Positions 46,273-58,100 of a stretch of DNA of 64,000 bases are shown piece by piece (positions within the stretch are counted from its first letter, which is position 1; each line of letters opens with the position of its first letter). The DNA lies in contig CM049306.1 of assembly GCA_026874595.1 (NCBI GenBank), positions 93,179,642 through 93,243,641 on the forward strand. The letters run 5' to 3'. The stretch is from Sipunculus nudus (lineage: Eukaryota; Annelida; Sipuncula; Golfingiida; Sipunculidae). Both the position numbers and the translations under genes were made by a program. Under the pieces are notes generated by a model that worked only from the letters and a program-made list of their open reading frames with translations, searched no databases and had not been told where the DNA came from.

Positions 46273-47170
46273 TCTATATACTAGTATATATACTAGTACA
46301 TATATAAATAGCATATATATAAAATAGTATATATATAAAATAGTATATATATACTATATGGCCCCCCCCCCCTCCGGGCCAAGTTCCTAAAAAAGCCGGA
46401 TGCTGTAAATGTGTTGGCAAAACACACACAAACATGCACACACACGCATGCAAGACGTGTCCTCATCAACTCAGCCTACGTAAAATAGGGCATATTATGG
46501 GATTGGTTGAAATTAACAGCTGTTTCCGGCTTGACGTGAAAGTCAATCTCATACAGAAGAAACTTCTTGGCCAGACTCTCCTTTTGATACGCATGGTTGA
46601 TTCTACCTATACACAAATTCACAATATACTCCTTCGTCATATGCTATGATTTGACAACCTGATCTATTACACTCACATCCTGTCAAATAATATCAAACAG
46701 ACTGCTGCACGCAATTAGATGATTTCTGATATTTTACTGTTTTACGCCTGTACCTTCTGTTCACTGCATGTTTACACTGCTTATGCAGGGGATTTCCAAA
46801 GCACAGCCCACGTGTGTAACCGTAGCCCAGGATTTTCCAGTCAATATTTTACTTGACCCGTGAAAAATATGTGCATGACCACGGGGTAATTTCAGGTGCG
46901 TCAATACAGGGGGGATAGAGGCATATATCCCTCCATTTTTTTAGCAAGGGGATGGGGGGGGGGGGGGTCAATGTAATCATCCCCGCTGATATTCCGAGAA
47001 TAATATTTATATATTGGAAATGAAGTATATTAATATTTAGAATTAAGGACTTTATTTCCATGACTGAGTTTACTATTAAATATTATAATATACATCAAAC
47101 CTTATTTAGAACTTACATATGCTGGAAACCTGAGACAATAAAGGTCACAGACACAATAAAAGGGGGGTAC

Positions 47171-47172
<2 letters not shown>
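44941..47172. other. Gene-free AT-rich stretch
   Basis: No gene seen beyond a possible 3' UTR of the syncollin-like gene. It contains a (TG)n tract at about 46252-46271, TATATAAAATAG repeats at 46310-46350, a C-run at about 46362-46371 and a G-run at about 46956-46967. Confidence 0.5.
45790..45795 (+). terminator. Candidate polyadenylation signal (AATAAA)
   Basis: This AATAAA, with a T/GT-rich stretch downstream, would give the syncollin-like gene a 3' UTR of about 1.3 kb that includes the compound microsatellite. AATAAT at about 44672 is a closer but weaker alternative. Confidence 0.3.
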
Positions 47173-47225
<53 letters not shown>

Positions 47226-47253
47226 ATACGTGTATATATATATATTGTACGTG

Positions 47254-47287
<34 letters not shown>

Positions 47288-47315
47288 ATACGTGTATATA
47301 TATATATTGTACGTG

Positions 47316-47354
<39 letters not shown>

Positions 47355-47362
47355 TTATATAC
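47173..47362. repeat. Structured TA microsatellite with ATACGTG interruptions
   Basis: (TA)n blocks are separated by TTGTATACGTG and TTGTACGTG. The block starting ATTGTATACGTG recurs 62 bp later (47221 and 47283), so the tract itself has a higher-order duplication. It yields long Ile/Tyr frames on both strands, which are artefacts. Confidence 0.9.
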
Positions 47363-48512
47363 ATGGTTATAAAAAGGTGTCCCTACTTTGATTACTCTCC
47401 CAGGCCTGCCAGTCAACCCCCTCCCCCCACACCTACCCTTGAAGATAAATTGACGATACTGGCATTATTATACTGGGTACTTTGCAGTCTGCCGGAACTG
47501 AAGACTTGAACTCTCTCCAACCCCCACCGCCATCAAAACACATCATTTCTGGAGTAAAATAACTAAATATAGACCCTTCCAACCTCATATTCAACTTTGC
47601 TCTCGTTACAATATAGACAAATCCTTCCTCAGCCTTGACATTTCGAAAGCATCGTTAATAAGGCAATACAAAATATAAATAAAAATATAAATTATATATA
47701 AGATTTAACTAGTCATAGGAGATCCCTTCACCCACTCCCCTGTCAGCTCCCTTACCAAAAGTAAAAGCCTTGTTCCATATCCATGGCAGTAAATTAACAA
47801 TTGGACAAAACACAATGGCTAATCACAGCACCTAACTACAGTGGGCCTACAACTTCATCAGTGGAATAAGTTATAATTCATAAATGGAGTGAGTTACTAC
47901 CATACATGTGTCTGTAATGTACGGTAAATCAATGTATTACATTGCAGAAGTGATTTTTTGGTTTCGAATCACTCTGGCACATTTTGGACTATAGGTAATT
48001 TAGTGTGAGAGGTGAACAACGAAACTTGAAAACCTTTCATCTGGGAATAATGTGGCTGTAAAGGGTGAACACGTTTCAAGAAAGACGTAAAAATAAAGAA
48101 TATTCTCGGCTACAGACTTCTGTGATGATCGATCACGTGGTTGAATTTACCAAAAAAAAAACATTTCATTCTTTCATTATGAGGGATTGCCTCATGACCA
48201 CCGACCTTTGAAATCACTATATATCATGGTGTATATGTTGCATGGAACTGGTCTACCGATCTATCCCGCCTGCCGATGGGCCTGGCCTATATAAGGATCC
48301 GATATATAGGGCTGCCCATTGCTTTGCCAATAAGAGATTTAAATCTTTTGTTAATAATACGTCAGTGTTGTGGTCTGGCGGCCATTTCTTTTTATTTGGA
48401 CAAATATTTCAAAGTATACTGAATTTCATTTTGTTGTAAAATAATCACTACCCACAGCTTTCTTGTTTTTATAAAATCATTGAAATCATCACTTACATGC
48501 ATGTGAATTCAT

Positions 48513-48566
<54 letters not shown>

Positions 48567-49838
48567 CACGCAGCTTTGAGGTGTTGGATAATGGTTGAGT
48601 TTCTTATAAGATCTTTAGTCTCCTCAGAGGGTTTCTTAAATGACGTCAATTTTAACTTCATATCTACTCATCAAGCTCATTCTAAATTTCTTAAAATCTT
48701 TGGACGTTTTGCGTACATGTACATAATAGATTATTTAGTAAATTCGGCATTAGGACCAAGCTTTAACCCAAGGACTGAATATTGCATGTGTAGCCACCAA
48801 GGGTGACTAAAATGTTACATATAGTGACTAAAATGTTACATATATATATATATAGATGATAGTATACATTTAGTCTCCACCCCGCCTATGCACTTGTGTG
48901 GGGTTATCAGTTGCATACGTATATGTAAAAGGGAGATTATCCAAAATAATATCTGGTATATCATATTAATTAGACACGGGGAAGTTACAGTAAGCTTTTA
49001 CCCATATATATTCTTAGTTTAAATATGTGTTATCCCTTAAGAATAGAGAAATATTACACAAAAACATGTCGCTGAATAAATACGTTTTTACTGAATATAT
49101 ACCTCATGGCGGCTGTGAGCTTTATTGCCCGTGTCTTCTTGGACCAAAACACTTTTTAACTGGGATAAAAACACTTCCTTTTATCAATATGTTACAGTTA
49201 TGTTCTACCTAAGATAATTATACAATGCTGCAATTATTTAATGCTGCAGCGTCTACAGAACTGAAAACACGCCTCCTTTTCCAGAAAATACGTGTCGTGT
49301 TCAAACATCACTTATAGCGCAATATATTGGGAGGCCACGAAACAGTCGACCTACTACAGGTCATGGGACGTTTCGTTGCTGAAGGCGGCTAAATAATGTG
49401 AAGGTAAAAAATGTTTCAGCAGTTTCTCATTGTTGCATGTGAGCGACCAAAAGCTTGTTACAATATAACACCCGGATACATTTAGTTATATGAACGTTCG
49501 CATAACTGTAATTAGTGACATGAACAGTCATGATCTATGAATGCTATGTTTGACTTTAACTGAGTGATGCACTTTGTGTCGTGTGGTTTAACCTGCAGCT
49601 CAAACACCGGAAACGTCAGGTGACCGGAGGAGATCACGTGATTTAGATCTCATGATCTGTCAGGTGATACAGAGGGGATTTTCCTTTCAGCATCCCATGC
49701 ATTAACGTTACTCTCGGAATTACCTAGCTGTTATTAGAAATTTAGAAGAAATCAATGAAATATATAGACTGTTGCTTAATGACTTTATGACATAAAATAT
49801 TGGTTTCCCTCTATTTTTTTCATATCATAATATATATA
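47363..49838. other. Gene-free stretch
   Basis: No supportable gene. A (TA)n microsatellite lies at 48518-48564. Two palindromic GATCACGTG-type E-box motifs occur at about 48129 and 49632 (ATCACGTGAT), the second in a less AT-rich patch (49585-49660) that could be regulatory. Otherwise AT-rich. Confidence 0.45.
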
Positions 49839-49845
49839 TGTCAAG

Positions 49846-50106
49846 GCCCAGATCGCGATCTGGACGGATCTTAGATCTGTCAAGCCCAAATTGCGATCGC
49901 AGTTCAGGTCGGCCCAAATTGCGATCGCAATCCAGGCTGGCCAGATCTCAGATCTGTCCAGGCCAGATTGCGATCGCAGTTTAGTTCAGACAGATTGCGA
50001 TCCTATCTTTCTTGCTTAAGGATCGCAGTCTTGGCTAGACAGATCTAAGATCTGTCCAGCCTAGATTACAATTCTAAACTTGACCAGCCCATATTGCGAT
50101 CCGTGC
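49846..50106. repeat. Cluster of perfect palindromes built on GATCGC and AGATCT
   Basis: CCAGATCGCGATCTGG (49848-49863) and ATTGCGATCGCAAT (49918-49931) are perfect palindromes. CAGATCT-C-AGATCTG (49942-49956) and ACAGATCT-A-AGATCTGT (50039-50055) are perfect around one base. TTGCGATCGCA also recurs at about 49890 and 49968. The motifs sit in loosely repeated GGCCCAAATTGCGATCGCA-type units. The patch is strikingly richer in CG than its AT-rich surroundings. No family is recognised. Confidence 0.8.
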
Positions 50107-51139
50107 TTTTACTATCACAGGAGTGAAACATTAGATGTTTTACCAACTAATGGTATTGCATGGTACCATTTCCCCATAATAAATACATTTATAATACAAA
50201 AAGGCACTTTTTACTCCTTCCTGTCACAGAATTGAAACATGGGATGTTTTACCAACTTATTTAGTTTTGCATGATACCATTTCTCCGTATTAAATACAAT
50301 TATAGGCCTAATACAAATAGGTTCATGCAAAAAATGCTGCTTAGTTGTTGAAAAAGGTAAAAAAAGAAACAATTTAAGGCAGTTGCTAAAAATGCAAAGC
50401 CCATGTAAGTCATCATGCAATTCCAAGTAATTATTTTGAAATTAACCTTGAGGCTATCATCTAAATATTATACTTTCATCCATCATGTATCTTTTAAAAT
50501 TCAATATTTTTTATAAACCTTAATAGTATCTATTATATATATTTGTTACCAGTAGTTGTTCTGCTTTACTCATTGGATTTGGTCTGATTAATTAGTTACC
50601 TATTCATGGTGCCTGGAACCCTGTGATCTTTCCATGTGCTTAAATAAACTGACTGATATGATTCATAACTATAGCAAGCTATATTAAAATATAAATTGTT
50701 GTGTTCTTTGATTCATGTTTTTATAATACCTTTCACAAAATTTGTCTACTATAAACATGAAAAACATAATATGCATAACCATGTAATTTTATGAGTGCAT
50801 TGGATAATATACAATTAGTGGGTCACATGCAACAAAGTGGCCCAATTTTGTAATTTACTCTTGAAGGGTTATAGACCATTTCATGATCTTTAATGACAGA
50901 AGTCATATTTCAAACTCAAATCATTGAGATACTGTTTGATACCTTATATACCACTTTGTTTAATGCAACCCCTTGTAACATGAATAAACATGCAGTATTT
51001 CAGATCCACTCTTACTTCTATAGGTCTGGCAATTGCACAGCATTTTTATGCTACTTTTATTATGCCCTTACTGAAAATGCTTCAAAAATAAGTTCTTTTA
51101 CTTGAGATGTTTGTTATCATCCACCTCGTAAGAAGTAGA
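50107..51139. other. Gene-free stretch with one short direct repeat
   Basis: 50112-50205 and 50214-50325 share GAAACATKRGATGTTTTACCAAC-like and GCATGRTACCATTTC segments, an old ~105-bp direct duplication. No gene seen. Confidence 0.5.
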
Positions 51140-52094
51140 CTCACAGAGTTAATTTTTAAAACATAAAATTTTGGCAGAGAAACATGTACAGAGAACCATA
51201 TTGTTTATTGCTGCCATTGTAGACTTCCAAAGGGGAAAAGTGTGTTGATGGAGCACACTTCAAGCACTGGTGCAAACGCCATTTTCAAGGCTGAACAGAT
51301 TGGTGCCAACCAACTACTATTAACTGTTGGTTTTGTAGTAACTTAACTCATTGGTCATTTTGACCAATTTTTATTGGTCGACTATTTGGTTGCATATATT
51401 TGACCAGTTTTCTTGGTCGAGTTAAAAATTGGTTGATTTTACCAAAATACTGGTTATTTTAAACCAACTGATTGGTCAAGCACTGACCAAACCGAGTCAT
51501 AAGTTTTAAAATCGGACACAAAAGTGCTCCTAATCGTTACAAGTGATGCAAGCTTTACTGGCTTAGGGCAAAACGTCTTACTTGTATATGCGAGCGGTCA
51601 CAGGTTCGTTTCCAAGATTGGGCGGATTTGTGTTTCCCCCTTGAAACCCACATCAAAGCAACCAGAAACTGACGAATGACTTATAAGAAGACTTTCCATC
51701 CATATGGAGAATAAAATAACTGAAAAGGGGACTGAAAGTAGCGGTGCACACGCAAATGTGCCTACTTGTCTGAACTAATGGAGTTGTATCATATGACCAA
51801 TTTATTATCTGATTTAACCAATTTGTTTTGGTCGTCCTCAACCAAAGTACACTGTTGAGAATAACCAAACTATTATTATCAAACTGACCAGTTGTGTTGG
51901 GTTAAATGATTAGTTGTTTTGATTGTTCTGGCCAATATAATGGTTGATTTGACCAATGCCTGTTATTTGATTTCAACTAAATTGGTTGTTCTAAACAGTG
52001 AATTGTTTGGACATATTTTGACCAATTAAATTGGTTGGATTCAACCAATTTTTTGGTAGATTCAACCAATTTTTTTAAATCAATTTTATATAAT

Positions 52095-52150
<56 letters not shown>

Positions 52151-52350
52151 GTAATATTTTGTAGTAGGCCCTGCCCTAATACAAGTGATACCATGGTATG
52201 ACCGTTTTATTATTGGGTCTTTTAACCTGATTTTCTAAGAACATTGGAGATATGAAGACCTAATTATAGATAGGGATTCAAGCACCTGTGGTGATATATA
52301 TGTTCAGATTGGTTTCAGTGTATAGCTTATTATGATAACACAAATTAAAG
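51140..52350 (+). repeat. 1.21-kb tandem duplication, first copy
   Basis: It begins CTCACAGAGTTAATTTTTAA and is followed immediately by a second copy. By eye the only difference is the length of the internal (TA)n tract. Much of the unit is dense in TTGGT / ACCAA motifs in both orientations, surrounding a SINE-like core. No gene is encoded; the 71-codon minus-strand frame appears identically in both copies because the DNA is duplicated. Confidence 0.95.
51559..51613 (+). mobile_element. tRNA-like SINE head in first copy
   Basis: TGGCTTAGGGC (51559) resembles a Pol III A box, and GGTTCGTTTCC (51603) resembles a B box 44 bp downstream, the normal tRNA spacing. The cloverleaf is not otherwise intact, so this is a tRNA-derived SINE or a tRNA relic. 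Confidence 0.45.
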
Positions 52351-53305
52351 CTCACAGAGTTAATTTTTAAAACATAAAATTTTGGCAGAGAAACATGTAC
52401 AGAGAACCATATTGTTTATTGCTGCCATTGTAGACTTCCAAAGGGGAAAAGTGTGTTGATGGAGCACACTTCAAGCACTGGTGCAAACGCCATTTTCAAG
52501 GCTGAACAGATTGGTGCCAACCAACTACTATTAACTGTTGGTTTTGTAGTAACTTAACTCATTGGTCATTTTGACCAATTTTTATTGGTCGACTATTTGG
52601 TTGCATATATTTGACCAGTTTTCTTGGTCGAGTTAAAAATTGGTTGATTTTACCAAAATACTGGTTATTTTAAACCAACTGATTGGTCAAGCACTGACCA
52701 AACCGAGTCATAAGTTTTAAAATCGGACACAAAAGTGCTCCTAATCGTTACAAGTGATGCAAGCTTTACTGGCTTAGGGCAAAACGTCTTACTTGTATAT
52801 GCGAGCGGTCACAGGTTCGTTTCCAAGATTGGGCGGATTTGTGTTTCCCCCTTGAAACCCACATCAAAGCAACCAGAAACTGACGAATGACTTATAAGAA
52901 GACTTTCCATCCATATGGAGAATAAAATAACTGAAAAGGGGACTGAAAGTAGCGGTGCACACGCAAATGTGCCTACTTGTCTGAACTAATGGAGTTGTAT
53001 CATATGACCAATTTATTATCTGATTTAACCAATTTGTTTTGGTCGTCCTCAACCAAAGTACACTGTTGAGAATAACCAAACTATTATTATCAAACTGACC
53101 AGTTGTGTTGGGTTAAATGATTAGTTGTTTTGATTGTTCTGGCCAATATAATGGTTGATTTGACCAATGCCTGTTATTTGATTTCAACTAAATTGGTTGT
53201 TCTAAACAGTGAATTGTTTGGACATATTTTGACCAATTAAATTGGTTGGATTCAACCAATTTTTTGGTAGATTCAACCAATTTTTTTAAATCAATTTTAT
53301 ATAAT

Positions 53306-53357
<52 letters not shown>

Positions 53358-53557
53358 GTAATATTTTGTAGTAGGCCCTGCCCTAATACAAGTGATACCA
53401 TGGTATGACCGTTTTATTATTGGGTCTTTTAACCTGATTTTCTAAGAACATTGGAGATATGAAGACCTAATTATAGATAGGGATTCAAGCACCTGTGGTG
53501 ATATATATGTTCAGATTGGTTTCAGTGTATAGCTTATTATGATAACACAAATTAAAG
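52351..53557 (+). repeat. 1.21-kb tandem duplication, second copy
   Basis: It repeats the first copy at an offset of 1211 bp and is about 4 bp shorter through the (TA)n tract. It ends at AACACAAATTAAAG, after which the sequence is unique. Confidence 0.95.
52770..52824 (+). mobile_element. tRNA-like SINE head in second copy
   Basis: Same A-box-like and B-box-like motifs as at 51559-51613, carried by the duplication. Confidence 0.45.
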
Positions 53558-53780
53558 CTTCATTCAACAGACTATTTTCTTCCAGTTCACGCACCTGTGC
53601 TGCTCGTTTTGAAATGTACGATATGACAAATTGTAATCCATGTGTTACAACACATTACTTATGATTCATACACAATGACTATATAATCGCCCAATAAACA
53701 TAGAGCATTGAGTTTAGAGAATTAATGAGTGACTAATATTATCACTGACTATCAGATCACCACACTAACTATACTACAAT

Positions 53781-53822
53781 CAGGGGCGTAGCCAGGATTG
53801 AAGGAGGGGAGGGGGCCATGAT
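53781..53822 (+). mobile_element. hAT-like left-end fragment (CAGGGGCGTAGCCAGG)
   Basis: CAGGGGCGTAGCCAGG followed by a GGGG-rich stretch is a typical hAT-type terminus. It is cut off by the next element at 53823. Confidence 0.45.
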
Positions 53823-55011
53823 CAGTGGCGGATCCAGAAATTCGAAAACGGGGAGGGGGGGGGTGCTTATATGCATATATGCATATATATATATATTATA
53901 ATTATTATTATTTTTATTATTACTATACGTTATATATTTTAATGTATAAAAACATGTTTTTGTTTTTTAAATTTTCAATAATGAACCATGGTTTCATTTA
54001 GGTAAGTTACAAGTACATGAGGAGGGTATGGGAAGGGGTGCTAATATGCATGTATGGGTACTATGAAAACTGTTATATATACGTGAATATGTATGTATAT
54101 CTTATTATTTTTTATTATTATAACTATTATTATTATTACTTTACGTTATATATTTCAGTGTATGAAAACATATATTTTTTTTAATTTTCAATTATGAACC
54201 ATGGTTTTATTTAAGTTACTTACAGGTACAAGGGTAGGGTATGGGAAGGGGTATCCCCCTCCGATATTGGGAATTTTTTTTTTTGAATATATGCAATGTA
54301 TAAAGGACGTTTTAAGGCAATTTTCACACACACAAAAAAAGAGAATTTCCTGTTCCTGAAAAACTGTTCCCCTATGTCTTTGCGTTTTGTAGTTAAACTT
54401 TAGAGAGGTTCAATATTTACTATTTATATTTCTTCAAAATTAGTATATAAAATTTCAATCGTTTACAACATGTTAATGTCAATAGGTAAAAGCACTACAT
54501 AACAAAGGAAATCTTATCAAAATTGTATCTTTTTATCTTCTTGAGAGATGAAAATTAAAATTAAACATTTTGATGCGGGGAGTAAAAATTGACGCGGGCG
54601 GTGCCTGAGAACCATACCTTTTATTATTTACTTTTTTTTTTACCTTAAACTTTGCATTTTACCGGTGTCCGTGGTGTCGACATTACACAAGACTCCTAAG
54701 ACTAAGAGCACAGATCGCGAGTTCGACACCGGTATCACCAGAGGAGCCGTGAGATTGTTCACGGTCGACCCCAACCAGTGTCTTGTGCTCTGCAGTTGTT
54801 GTGCAGCTGTTCATTAATACCCTCATCCTCATCTAATGAATTTGAAAGTTATACACTGCAGATAACTTAAATAAAATGTAATCGCTAATTAATAAAAAGA
54901 AATATGAAAAACGAAAATTAATCACGGAAATTGGGAAATTAGATGAAAGGTGATAAATTGCAGCTCAGCAGGGGCCGCGCGCCGAAGGCGCCCCCTCCGG
55001 ATCCGCCACTG
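53823..55011. mobile_element. hAT-like non-autonomous element (CAGTGGCGGATCC ends)
   Basis: CAGTGGCGGATCC at 53823-53835 is matched by its exact reverse complement at 54999-55011. A G-run follows the left end and a C-rich run precedes the right end. Two diverged ~190-bp direct repeats (53870-54060 and 54085-54260) share ACGTTATATATTT, GAACCATGGTTT and GGGTATGGGAAGGGGT blocks. A tRNA-like sequence lies at 54664-54740. No transposase frame is present. Flanking octamers differ, so no target duplication is shown. Confidence 0.65.
54664..54740 (+). mobile_element. Putative tRNA-derived SINE head
   Basis: GAGTTCGACACC (54719) is a good B box, and GTGGTGTCGAC about 45 bp upstream is a weak A box. 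A structured, less AT-rich tail with CAGTTGTTGTGCAGCTG continues to about 54840. It was probably captured inside the surrounding hAT-like element. Confidence 0.4.
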
Positions 55012-55029
55012 ATAGCAAAGGCCATTTAA

Positions 55030-55032
<3 letters not shown>

Positions 55033-55099
<67 letters not shown>
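55033..55099. repeat. TA microsatellite
   Basis: Long pure (AT)n tract. Confidence 0.95.
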
Positions 55100-55100
<1 letters not shown>

Positions 55101-58100
55101 TGATATTTGTATGAAACGGAAGCCGTTACACTATAATTGACAAATCTAAGAGAACGTTTTAAAAAAATCTCTGCAGATATTCATACTTTTTCTGGTCCCT
55201 ATTACTTTTCATGCTACCGCGTGAGACAGCTAAAACGATTGACAGCCGCTCTGCCTGGTTAAAATGAATTAAAGTGGCGGCAGAAAATATAGGATTTTTT
55301 CCCATTTATAGTACGATAGTTCACGTTTCTTCATCATTCCGATTTTTTTAATCATATCGTATAATAACATATAACATATGTTACGGCAAACATTTAAATC
55401 TATTAATATACAGCTTAATTTTTTTCTTGTAGGGAACGTTTTTCTATTATTGTTAACAGTTAACTTCTGGTTGTATGATCAATTCTTGTGTCATTTTAAA
55501 TTACCTGTACAACCTCCATAGAAGACTGTGAAGTCTGTCATACGCTTAACATAACATATCACTCCAAACTTACAAATTGTGTGCTGATCGAGTGACCCTA
55601 AAGCAAATTCGTTATTACATTTTGTCCGTGTTTGTATACATAAACAAATGACAAGATTTTCCTTTTTCATCTGTGCATCATACATATGCATGTAATCATC
55701 CCTATGTTCCCCGGTACCCATGATCCCCAGATTTATATTTCATTATATATATAAAGTCCATTGCATAAACAATCATGGAGAAATTCATGAAGACTTTTTA
55801 AATTATAGACTTTTGAAGGTAAAAGTGCATTTCTTCAAACGATGTTTAATTGGATGTTTAAATTCATTTTAATATTGATATTCACTTCCTAATGGGGAAC
55901 ATAGGTACCGGGGAACATTGGTATGCCTCATATATGTTATGAATCAGGAGCTGTGGGCCAATACTATGAAAAAAATCTTGATGCCGGTAGACGGATGATA
56001 TTATAACCCCTTTAAATCACCAGTTTGTCAGCCCCACTCGGCTCCTGTTATGCAAGGGGTACACATATAGGCCTTCTTAAATTAAACCCGAGTATTTCCG
56101 AATACAATATTTCAGATTTAGGTAAAAGATTAATATCACCAAGAACAATCACCCTTATACTGTGACTCTTTTGATCCTATAACTGCACTGCTGCTCTCTC
56201 AGTACCACTAATTTACAGTTATTACTACAGGTGGCATCTGTGTGCTCGTAGGATTTTCCTGCAGTCCATACCACTTGGTGATAATGGGGCCCATGTAGAA
56301 TGAAGGTAAAGTATTTGTACCCTACAAGAGAAGAAGGAGAAGACTCCACGAAATTATTACTAACAGAAAAAAAGTAATAACAATAAATTGAAAAAAAAAT
56401 GTGTTTATCATAGTTTGTTTATTTTAGACCAAACTTATTTAATTCTCGACTGGTAACAGGTCTAGTTCATTCAGTTGAACAAGGAGCCCTAAACATATAC
56501 TAATGAAATAGGATGAGCTTCAAAGATTCTTAGTAGTTTTTACAATGAACTGAAATATGTGCCACGCTGCCGTTTGATATGGACAAGAAATGTTTAATTT
56601 CACTCTATAATTTATAGACTAGATGGCGCTCGGAAGGAAAAGCAATGTTACCGAATATAGCCATAATCATGTTTTGAACAAAGTACCTGAAAAACGTCCA
56701 GTTTCTTTACCGACTGCTTTATTGGAGACTGACTTTTTTTTAAATATAAACGTTATATATGTATTTATATATAAAGGATTTCAATATCCTGCTACAATTA
56801 CACAAAAGATTTGGGCGTGATCGTAAAACAGTGTTATTCCGCTCCCGGATGCTGCAATTCTCCTGAAAGACAAAAATCCATATATGTCGGTTGCCGAAAG
56901 ATGGAGGTCAATAACAGAGGTGACATATCACGTGTGCAGCACATGTAGGGTTCGCTGTGACTATATAAATTACTGTTCTATAGAGTTTTTTCCTTAAATT
57001 TATCACAGTGACATTGTGTAGGATGTTATTCAACTGCCCATAAAAGAACTCTTCCATACGGTACATTATTAATTCTGCTCTTACGGTTAGCCAGAGATGA
57101 AGCTACTAAAGTGGACAGACTGTGACACGCGAGACTATATCTTCAAAACAGCCTTTTTTCAGGAGACTATGCTTCACATCTTCACATTGGTTATACATGT
57201 GTGATTACACAAATATATCACGAATATTATGTCAGGGAATAAAACGTCATAAAGCATTTCTTGAGTAAATAATATTTTTGCAATTCCACACCCTTTAATA
57301 CAAAGATATTATACTCCATCGTCATAGCCAAACCCACATCAAAATGTATTGATTAAATATGTATAGATATAATTCTTGAGTTTATAAGATAATGCCAAAT
57401 TTGCCTGACATATGATTATGTAAATCAGAAAATAATGGCTGAAACCCCAGAAATTGTCTTTGTGTCAATCTTCACGTCAGAGCAAAGCAAGACTAATGCA
57501 CAGTGCTGACATCTGGTTTTGTTATCTGGTACTTCAATAACTGACAAACCATTAAAAAAAAATCTTCTCTGAATTTATAGATCTATTTGTATGTTAATTC
57601 TCTCTAAGCAGCCCGTCCGTGCCTCCGTCACAATCAGACTTTGATCTCGGGGCAATTGAATCATGTTTTTTTTTTTTAAAGTTCAGATGTGATGGGGCCT
57701 AAATCCACCTTGATAAGAGTAAACAGGGCACAGAAAAAAATTTGCACATGGGGTCTGAACAAGTATAAGTACATGTATTCGTCCATGAAACTGGAAAGGT
57801 TATCAGTTTACTGACCTTCATATGGTTGATTAAATTCACGTCCAATGCTTGGTGAATAAACAGGATGCGGAAGCTTACAAAGCTCACGGGGCTGCCGAAG
57901 AAAGGTCTGACTCCTACATAGCAAGAGACCTGATTATAAGAAGATGGTAATTTCTTATCTCATTTCCTATAAAGAATCACCAAAACTTTTTTCTTAATCC
58001 ACAATATGCCTGACGTTGACTTAATAATTATGTATTGTCACATCAGCCAAATAAAGAGGTTGTTTCTCAGGCACTGGCGCTTAAATTTCGGAAATTTCTT

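Noticed and set aside
47060-47509. 149-codon plus-strand and 104-codon minus-strand open frames
   Set aside because: They are produced by the (TA)n tract, which reads as Ile-Tyr on both strands; no domain or codon bias.
51653-51868. 71-codon minus-strand frame repeated identically at 52864-53079
   Set aside because: The identity comes from the DNA duplication. It overlaps the TTGGT-rich repeat and has no domain, so it is not evidence of conserved protein.
56623-56820. 65-codon plus-strand frame starting ATGGCGCT
   Set aside because: Good-looking start but no recognisable domain, no signal peptide and an AT-rich tail; insufficient evidence for a gene.
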